Positions 30,346-35,712 of a stretch of DNA of 35,712 nucleotides are shown in pieces. Within the stretch, counting starts at the first letter, position 1, and each line of letters starts with the position of its first letter. The position numbers and the translations under genes are program-made. The stretch is taken from assembly GCA_036511855.1 (NCBI GenBank), contig DATCBN010000109.1:1-35712 (forward strand), given 5' to 3'. This DNA comes from Candidatus Eremiobacteraceae bacterium. Its GTDB lineage: Bacteria; Vulcanimicrobiota; Vulcanimicrobiia; Eremiobacterales; Eremiobacteraceae. The notes beneath the pieces were generated by a model. The model had not been told where the DNA came from. It saw only the letters and a program-made list of their open reading frames with translations, and ran no database searches.

Positions 30346-32216
30346 TGGCCCCTGTAGGAGGGCAAGCATCGCTTGCCCCGTCTGATTGTAGGGGCCGACC
30401 TTTATGGTCGGCTCCGCTTGCCCCGGTGCTGGACGCCCCTGTACTAGGGCAAGCATCGCTTGCCCATCGCGCAATCGCGATCGCGGCATTATTACTGATC
30501 TCCTCGACGGCTAGCGCCAATGCGGATCAGCAGCCAGTGACCGTCGGTCACGCGCCGATCACGATCGCCGCGGACCGCGTGATGTACTTCAGTAACGAGG
30601 CGACCATCCAAGCACGCGGACACGTGCGCGCCACGTTGCCCGACGGCGCATCGTTGACGGCCGACGCTTTTTCGATGGATCTTTCGCTTGAGCGCATCGT
30701 CGCAGCCGGGCACCTCACGATTCACACTTCTGCCGGCGATTTCTCCGGCGCCGCGATTGCCGATTTTCTGCCCTTCCGGCGCTTGTACTTCGTCCCTCTA
30801 GTCCCCGGCGCGGATCGTTGGACGTTTCTGAACGGAGACTACGCGCATCCGGAAAAAGGCCGCGAGATGCCGGGAGACGCGTTCTTCCTCGCCGACTTCG
30901 GCGCCACACGCCCGTTCATCGTCGCCAAGCGTGCGATCATTGACCCGACGACCTTCGCCCGTTTCGCCCCGGCGTCGTTCGGTCTGTTCAACGGCACGAT
31001 CCGCACGCCGCCATTGCCGCCGTTCGTCGAGAATTTCTCCGAGGACCCCAATTTCGGAGTGAACGCCCTTTCCGGCGCGACGTATGACATCCCGTACGGT
31101 TTCGCGGGTTCCGCCACTACGCTCGACGCGGTCCACTTGCGCTACGATCAGACGCTCAACACGTATGCCTCGTTCGAACATCATCTCGTCGCTCCGAGCG
31201 GCGCATATGCCGTGTTCAGCCTGAATCCGGCGACGCAACTGAACAAACAATGGAATCTCTTAGGATATGCCCCGCTTGGCGCTAAGGCCGCGCTCGAATT
31301 GACCACGCAATTGTTCACGTTCCAATCCGGGCTTTCGCAGCCGCTTTCGTCAAACGGATTCGCCGACGTCAAAGTGCTGCGCGCGTTGCACCATTCTTCG
31401 CTCACGTTCGAGCTCACGCCGCAGTACGGGAACTTGCTCGCGCCCACGCCGCGCGGCTTCTACGGCAATTCGTCGCACACGTACGCGCAGAATCATCCGA
31501 TGACGTTCGGCGCATCTTGGTCGAGCTTCGACGAACCGCTGTGGAAATCGGGACTATCCTTTCGCGTGCAGTCGGGTTTCGGCTACGACCATGACTATTT
31601 TGGCATAGGAGTGCTGCACCCCCAGACCGTCACGACCAAGTTCGTAGGCGCATCGCTTGAAACGCCCGTCTACCCCGGTCCATTCAAGTCGGGACTCACG
31701 GCAGTGTATCAAATTCAGCGGACGTGGCTAAGCTTCCCCAACGTCGTCGACCGCGACACGCTCGCCGTCACCGACAGCCGCCGGTTCAACCGCTCCTTGA
31801 TCCTGCTCGCATCCGGCGTGTTCGATTCGATTTCGACGCACGATCTGGCCGCCACGTTCTCGGCACCCAACGCGACAACGGGTTTAACCCCGTCTCCACA
31901 GTCTAACAACGGCATCGCGAATGTGGGCGGCGTTGGCATCTATCCGCAATTCCTCGGCGCCACTAACCGGGCGTTCGGCCTGACGGCGGAATTCCAACCG
32001 AATAACGCCTTTCAGATGTCGATGTCGCTGCAGCAAAACAATTACTCACCGCTTCAGACGCCCACTCACTTCGGACCGCCGCGCTATCAATTCAGCGGTG
32101 ATGTGCGGTTCAAGATCTCAAAGACGACGTCGCTCGATATCGCGCGCGCCTATTTCTTCAACTGGGGCGGGCTCGGCTGGACGCCGCGGTTCTCGCTGCA
32201 GGTGACGCCGCAGTAG
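30342..32216 (+). CDS. OstA/LptD-like outer-membrane protein, copy 2, with repeat-encoded N-terminus
   Basis: Up to 624 residues. The signal-peptide core (AIAIAALLLISSTASANA) begins only about 45 residues after the ATGA-coupled ATG 30342. The stretch before it is translated repeat DNA (GQASLA twice and the GCCGACC palindrome between). GTG 30426 would leave a shorter n-region, still with one repeat. After the signal comes an OstA/LptA-like segment (ITIAADRVMYFSNEATIQARGHVRA) and a barrel-like remainder. The end GDVRFKISKTTSLDIARAYFF matches copy 1 (ADVRFRVSRSLSLDISRSYFF), and a YDQ segment aligns too. It is last in a plus-strand run with the two propeller lipoproteins, suggesting an outer-membrane assembly or transport set. 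Confidence 0.75.
   Translation: MMAPVGGQASLAPSDCRGRPLWSAPLAPVLDAPVLGQASLAHRAIAIAALLLISSTASANADQQPVTVGHAPITIAADRVMYFSNEATIQARGHVRATLPDGASLTADAFSMDLSLERIVAAGHLTIHTSAGDFSGAAIADFLPFRRLYFVPLVPGADRWTFLNGDYAHPEKGREMPGDAFFLADFGATRPFIVAKRAIIDPTTFARFAPASFGLFNGTIRTPPLPPFVENFSEDPNFGVNALSGATYDIPYGFAGSATTLDAVHLRYDQTLNTYASFEHHLVAPSGAYAVFSLNPATQLNKQWNLLGYAPLGAKAALELTTQLFTFQSGLSQPLSSNGFADVKVLRALHHSSLTFELTPQYGNLLAPTPRGFYGNSSHTYAQNHPMTFGASWSSFDEPLWKSGLSFRVQSGFGYDHDYFGIGVLHPQTVTTKFVGASLETPVYPGPFKSGLTAVYQIQRTWLSFPNVVDRDTLAVTDSRRFNRSLILLASGVFDSISTHDLAATFSAPNATTGLTPSPQSNNGIANVGGVGIYPQFLGATNRAFGLTAEFQPNNAFQMSMSLQQNNYSPLQTPTHFGPPRYQFSGDVRFKISKTTSLDIARAYFFNWGGLGWTPRFSLQVTPQ
30354..30378 (+). repeat. REP copy at the start of OstA-like gene 2
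   Basis: GTAG, two bases, perfect hairpin GGGCAAGC-ATC-GCTTGCCC (30360-30378). It lies nine bases after the stop codon of the second propeller gene and, if ATG 30342 is used, is translated as GGQASLAP. Confidence 0.85.
30388..30412 (+). repeat. Third palindrome family, GCCGACC-TTTAT-GGTCGGC
   Basis: GTAG at 30388-30391, two bases, then a 7-bp perfect stem with a 5-base loop (30394-30412). It keeps the GTAG-plus-two-bases rule of the other REP copies but has an unrelated stem sequence. It is the only copy of this stem that I see in the window. Confidence 0.8.
30441..30465 (+). repeat. REP copy directly before the OstA-like signal peptide
   Basis: GTAC, two bases, perfect hairpin GGGCAAGC-ATC-GCTTGCCC (30447-30465). 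In the OstA-like frame it reads VLGQASLA and is followed at once by HRAIAIAALLLI, the hydrophobic signal core. Confidence 0.85.
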
Positions 32217-32232
32217 CATTGCTGTAAACTCT

Positions 32233-32298
32233 GTAGGAGGGCCATTGTACTAGGGCGAGCATCGCTTGCCCATGGGTGAGCGTTGCTCACCCTACTAC
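32233..32298. repeat. REP remnant plus REPIN-like doublet
   Basis: GTAGGAGGGCC at 32233 is the left edge of a REP whose hairpin is gone. Then GTAC, two bases, GGGCGAGC-ATC-GCTTGCCC (32253-32271), spacer AT, GGGTGAGC-GTT-GCTCACCC (32274-32292), two bases, CTAC. The order of the two stem types is the reverse of that at 7032 and 21774. It lies between two convergent genes. Confidence 0.85.
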
Positions 32299-32311
32299 TA
32301 CCAGGCGTTGT

Positions 32312-33334
32312 TTACGCGAAGTAGCGGTAGAGTTCGGTGCCCGCGGCTTGCGCCGCCGCGAGCGGCACGTCCGGCTCTGTGAGTATCTTGGTGAGATCGG
32401 CGAGAGCCGCTTCCATGTTGCGTACGGCGTCACTTTTCTCCGGCTGAGAGTATCTTCCGACGTACACCGGAACCGCCTCGGCGCCAAGGCGAAGCTTGAA
32501 GTGAACGAGCCCCTCGTCTTCGGAGATGCCGAGATCGACCGCGCTAAATCCCTCGGTCGCGGCCTCTTCGAGAACCTTGCCCAGCAGGTAATGATTGGGA
32601 TGCAAGGACAGCAGGTCCAGATCGGATGCGCTGAATTTGTAGTACAGAGTGTCGCCCCACCGTATGAAAAGCATCGCCGCAACGGCGCGGTCGGCAGCGT
32701 GCGCCGCGACGACGAATCCACGGTCGGGAAAAAAGCGTTCGGCGAGCCGCTCAAAAAATTTGCGCGGCTGCGGCAGCAAGCGATGCTTGGCAACGCGCAG
32801 CCGCGAATGAAGGGCGTAGAATGTCTCGACGGATTCGTCACCGCTCAAGAGGCGATGCGTTAGTCCTGCGCGTTCGGCGGAGCGCATTCGCGCCCGCTGT
32901 TTTGGGTGCAGACGCGCGGTGACTCCGGGCGCTCCGCCGGCGAGAGAGACCGTCTGATGCACGCCGATTTCGCGCGAATCCGCGAGCGAACCGGGCGCGA
33001 CGCGCGACCGGATTTGCCACGGCACGCCTTCTGCGCACAACGCAGCTTCGAGCGCGGCCCAATCGTCGCCGAGCGGCTCGCACACGTCGGCGAACGCGAA
33101 CGCGACTCTGCGCCGGCCGCGAAAGTCATCGACTTCGGCGTACGGCAATCCGGCGACCACGCTGCCGCCGCGCACGAGCGCTGCAATCCGAACGGGAAAG
33201 CCGTACGTGGACGCGACGAGATCGCCCCAGTCGGAACTTTGGAATAGCGTCTGCCGATGCGACTTCGCGAAATCGAGCCAGCGCGCGCTATGGGGATCGA
33301 TATGCTCGAGCGTGGCGTCGTCTGTGCGTTCCAT
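32312..33334 (-). CDS. FemAB/GNAT-like acyltransferase (BioF2-like, Acetyltransf_6)
   Basis: 340 residues from ATG 33334, preceded by GGAG at a good distance; the longer frame overlaps the divergent gene and is rejected. The N-terminus (FQSSDWGDLVASTYGFPVRIAALV) and the C-terminal GNAT half (VVAAHAADRAVAAMLFIRWGDTLYYKFSASDLD...YLLGKVLEEAATEGFSAVDLG) match the FemAB-related acetyltransferase group. That group aminoacylates or acylates peptidoglycan precursors or sugars of exported glycans. The conserved HPKQRARMRSAERAGL segment fits the usual positively charged helix. The acceptor is unknown. It shares a 73-bp divergent promoter region with the phosphodiesterase-like gene, which also suggests surface-glycan work. 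Confidence 0.82.
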   Translation of the reverse strand: MERTDDATLEHIDPHSARWLDFAKSHRQTLFQSSDWGDLVASTYGFPVRIAALVRGGSVVAGLPYAEVDDFRGRRRVAFAFADVCEPLGDDWAALEAALCAEGVPWQIRSRVAPGSLADSREIGVHQTVSLAGGAPGVTARLHPKQRARMRSAERAGLTHRLLSGDESVETFYALHSRLRVAKHRLLPQPRKFFERLAERFFPDRGFVVAAHAADRAVAAMLFIRWGDTLYYKFSASDLDLLSLHPNHYLLGKVLEEAATEGFSAVDLGISEDEGLVHFKLRLGAEAVPVYVGRYSQPEKSDAVRNMEAALADLTKILTEPDVPLAAAQAAGTELYRYFA

Positions 33335-33407
33335 GAATCTCCGCGCGGCGATTGTGCGTGCGACGACGTGCGTTCGCGCTCGCCGTGCGGGAACCCCCGG
33401 ATGCGTG

Positions 33408-34787
33408 ATGGAAACTGCGGACGTGCGCTCCAAACGTCTGCTTGTCATCGGGCTCGATTGCGCGACGCCCGAACTGCTCTTCGACCGGCCTGATTGGAAG
33501 TTGCCCACACTGCGAGCATTGATGGCACGCGGCACCTACGGAACGCTGCGCACCGTCACGCCGGCCATCACCATTCCAGCATGGGCCTGCATGATGACGG
33601 GAAAAGATCCAGGCGAGCTCGGCATCTACGGATTTCGCAATCGAACCGATCATTCGTATACCGGTCTGCGGCTGGCCACGTCGTTGTCGGTCAAAGAACG
33701 AACGCTGTGGGATGTGCTCGGCGCCGCAGGCCGCGATATCGTCACCATCGGCGTGCCGCCGGCATATCCTCCGAAACCGGTGAACGGCACGACGGTCGGC
33801 TGCTTTCTCACGCCCGGACCGCAGAGCGCGTACACGTATCCCGCGAGTGCGAAAGATGAGATCGCCCAGCTCTTGCACGCCGACTATCTCGTCGATTGCC
33901 CGAATTTCCGAACCGAAGACAAAGACGGCCTGCTGCGCCAGCTTTACGACATGACGGAGCGCCGCTTCGCCGTGGTCGAAGACTGGCTCGAGCGCAAACC
34001 GTGGGACTTCTTCATGTTCGTCGAGATCGGTTCGGACCGTCTCCACCACGGCTTTTGGAAATTCTTCGACCCGCTGCATCGCGGGCACGTGCCCGGCAAC
34101 AAATATCAGGGCGTCATCCGCCAATACTACGAAGACCTCGACGCCATGCTGTCGCGGGCGCTTGCACGGATCGACCAAGACGAGACGCATATATTCGTCG
34201 TCTCCGATCACGGCGCAAAGCGCATGGACGGCGGCATCTGCATCAACGAGTGGCTCATCCGAGAGGGCTACCTCACGCTGAAATCGATTCCGGACTCGCC
34301 CACGCCATTCGCAAAGCTGGACGTCGACTGGTCGCGCACGTCCGTTTGGGGTGAAGGCGGATACTATGCGCGCGTCTTTTTCAACATCGCCGGCCGCGAG
34401 CCCGAAGGCACGGTGCCGCCCGGCCGCGTCGAAAAGCTGGCCGAAGAAGTCGCGCGCAAAATAGCAGCCATCCCCGACGATTTGGGGCGGCCTCTCGCCA
34501 ATGAAGTTTTCCGGCCGCACGAGATCTACCGCACAGTGCGCGGCATCGCACCCGATCTCATGGTCTATTTCGGCGATCTCCATTGGCGCTCGGTGGGATC
34601 GGTCGGCTACCGCGCGCTGCACACATTCGAAAACGACATCGGGCCCGACGACGCAAATCACGCCCGCTACGGCATCTACATCGAAGCGTTGGCGGACCGG
34701 CCGGGTCTCGGGCGATCAGACGACGTCGACATCCTTTCGATGTACGAGCGCTTCGCGCGCGCCTCGGGACTCGCGCTGGCCGGCTAA
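33408..34787 (+). CDS. Alkaline phosphatase superfamily protein (type I phosphodiesterase-like)
   Basis: 459 residues from ATG 33408 (GTG 33405 also possible). The fold is recognisable by its metal-site residues: D17 in VIGLDCATPELL, the likely nucleophile T55 in TPAITIPAWACMMTG, and D267-H268 in VSDHGAKRMDGG. The family hydrolyses phosphate mono- or diesters, or transfers phospho-groups. Members with the GLDxATPxLL start are often found beside glycan genes. No signal peptide or membrane helix is evident, so a cytoplasmic site is likely. The stop codon overlaps that of the convergent NHL-SGNH gene. The substrate is unknown. Confidence 0.85.
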   Translation: METADVRSKRLLVIGLDCATPELLFDRPDWKLPTLRALMARGTYGTLRTVTPAITIPAWACMMTGKDPGELGIYGFRNRTDHSYTGLRLATSLSVKERTLWDVLGAAGRDIVTIGVPPAYPPKPVNGTTVGCFLTPGPQSAYTYPASAKDEIAQLLHADYLVDCPNFRTEDKDGLLRQLYDMTERRFAVVEDWLERKPWDFFMFVEIGSDRLHHGFWKFFDPLHRGHVPGNKYQGVIRQYYEDLDAMLSRALARIDQDETHIFVVSDHGAKRMDGGICINEWLIREGYLTLKSIPDSPTPFAKLDVDWSRTSVWGEGGYYARVFFNIAGREPEGTVPPGRVEKLAEEVARKIAAIPDDLGRPLANEVFRPHEIYRTVRGIAPDLMVYFGDLHWRSVGSVGYRALHTFENDIGPDDANHARYGIYIEALADRPGLGRSDDVDILSMYERFARASGLALAG

Positions 34788-35712
34788 CCGCCGCATTTTG
34801 GCTTCTGCCGCCAGAAATGCAAGTGTTCGAGGCCTTTTGCGATGACGCTTGCGGCTAGCGCGCGCCCGTGTGGCGAATAATGACCATCGACGGTGCCGAA
34901 GAGCGGTACCCGCTGCGCATCTAATTCGGCGTGAACAAACGCAGGGTAGAGATCGATAGAAGGGACCTCGGTTCTCGCGATGACGCGCTGCAGGTCGCTC
35001 TCAAAATCGTTGCCCGCCGGCGGTCCGAGATCGAGCCACACCCAATCGGGAAATGAATACACTTCGGATGTCACGGCATCTTCGAGCGGCGAGACGTGCC
35101 CGACCGTCGGATTCGCGACGACGATCAGAGCGATACACGCGCGCGCAAGTTTGTCCTTCATGCGCATCAAGGACTCGCGCGTAGGTTCTTGCCAGGTCGC
35201 GTTGTAGGATTTCCAATCGATCTCGGCGGTTTTGGGCAGCGGGTACGAGTCGGCGATGTTGGTGTTGTTCAACTGTACGATGACGGCGTCCACGACACCG
35301 AGGGAAAGTATGTTGTCGATATATTCTTCAAAGCCGTCAAGGCCTTTTAGCGGTGAAATCGATACGAGCTTAGGCTCTTTTGGAAAGCCGAGCTCACGCC
35401 AGTTCGTCCGTAGCTTCGCTTCGACAAGGCCGGGGATGGAAGTGTCCCAGCGTGTATTGTAAAACGCATACGAGTTGCCGAGGTACGCGATGCGGTAGTA
35501 ACGATCGCTTAACCCGGGGAACGGGTCTTCGCCGGCCACGATCTCGCCGCTTCCGGGCGCATCGGACTTCGAGAATGTTCGCGCGCTGGGCTCGGCGCTT
35601 TGAACGGCTGGACCCGAAAGCGTGACCTTCCGAATCCTCCGATTGCCGGTATCGGCAACAATAAGGCTTCCGTCGGCCAATCTCGCCACGGCGAACGGCT
35701 CGTCGAACAGAG
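34784..35712 (-). CDS. NHL-repeat and SGNH-hydrolase-like fusion protein, 5' part outside window
   Basis: The C-terminal 309 residues of a longer protein; the frame is open to the right edge. The first visible part (FAVARLADGSLIVADTGNRRIRKVT) is the end of an NHL-type propeller repeat. A linker follows, then a domain starting RIAYLGNSYAFYNT with block-I-like GNS (serine nucleophile candidate; GDS is more usual), an NNTN segment, and DGHYSPHGRALA with the D..H pair near the C-terminus of SGNH/GDSL esterases. It may deacylate a glycan or lipid. An apparent start at 35689 is a GTG inside the NHL repeat and is not the real start. It is convergent with the phosphodiesterase-like gene, sharing four bases. 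Confidence 0.75.
   Translation of the reverse strand, partial: LFDEPFAVARLADGSLIVADTGNRRIRKVTLSGPAVQSAEPSARTFSKSDAPGSGEIVAGEDPFPGLSDRYYRIAYLGNSYAFYNTRWDTSIPGLVEAKLRTNWRELGFPKEPKLVSISPLKGLDGFEEYIDNILSLGVVDAVIVQLNNTNIADSYPLPKTAEIDWKSYNATWQEPTRESLMRMKDKLARACIALIVVANPTVGHVSPLEDAVTSEVYSFPDWVWLDLGPPAGNDFESDLQRVIARTEVPSIDLYPAFVHAELDAQRVPLFGTVDGHYSPHGRALAASVIAKGLEHLHFWRQKPKCGG

Overview
The window is GC-rich (roughly 60% or more by eye), gene-dense DNA from a bacterium with an outer membrane. The evidence for this is two OstA/LptD-like barrel proteins with signal peptides, a MurJ lipid II flippase, exported lipoproteins and O-antigen-type genes. The gene mix, a DUF5069 protein, and the short palindromes of the type GGGCAAGC-ATC-GCTTGCCC scattered between genes remind me of uncultured candidate-phylum genomes such as Eremiobacterota. 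That is a recollection, not a database result. I can support 30 protein genes (29 complete, one running off the right edge), no rRNA or tRNA, and no CRISPR array.

Layout. 1-194: a tandem array of 35-bp palindrome units. 225-9829 (minus strand): a flippase, two class III aminotransferases, a P5C-dehydrogenase-like aldehyde dehydrogenase and both subunits of a CoA-transferase, followed by an exported M3 metallopeptidase. This looks like an amino-acid (omega-amino acid/ornithine type) degradation cluster. 9953-10396 (plus): a small glycine-rich protein of unknown function. 10502-11035 (minus): a REP-associated tyrosine transposase (RAYT) with palindromes on both sides. 11065-13900 (minus): larB-larC-larE, coupled by ATGA overlaps, for the nickel-pincer nucleotide cofactor; no larA is present. 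14058-17970 (plus): an aminotransferase, OstA-like protein 1 and an NAD-dependent epimerase. 17972-25635 (minus): murJ, purine nucleoside phosphorylase and pyrimidine/thymidine phosphorylase, then, after a repeat cluster, an O-antigen ligase-like protein, RmlD, DUF5069 and a TPR protein. 25714-32216 (plus): metF, a protein with a CBM20-like domain, two tandem paralogous PQQ-propeller lipoproteins and OstA-like protein 2. 32312-35712: a FemAB/GNAT-like transferase (minus), a type I phosphodiesterase-like protein (plus) and a partial NHL-SGNH protein (minus).

The most interesting layer is the repeat system. Nearly every repeat-bearing gap holds a hairpin preceded on one strand by GTAN and exactly two bases. 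This is the arrangement known for REP sequences, which begin with GTAG and are acted on by RAYT proteins. Three hairpin families share the rule: GGGCAAGC, GGGTGAGC and GCCGACC stems. The first two are paired head-to-head in four REPIN-like doublets. The hairpins are also translated: they form about 26 residues inside the purine nucleoside phosphorylase, the last dozen residues and stop codon of an aminotransferase, and probably the N-terminal extension of OstA-like protein 2. All three use the same reading frame (peptide GQASLA).

Intergenic stretches are short; none above 300 bases lacks a gene. Start codons were revised from the longest frames wherever a ribosome binding site, an ATGA overlap or a signal peptide argued for a shorter form.
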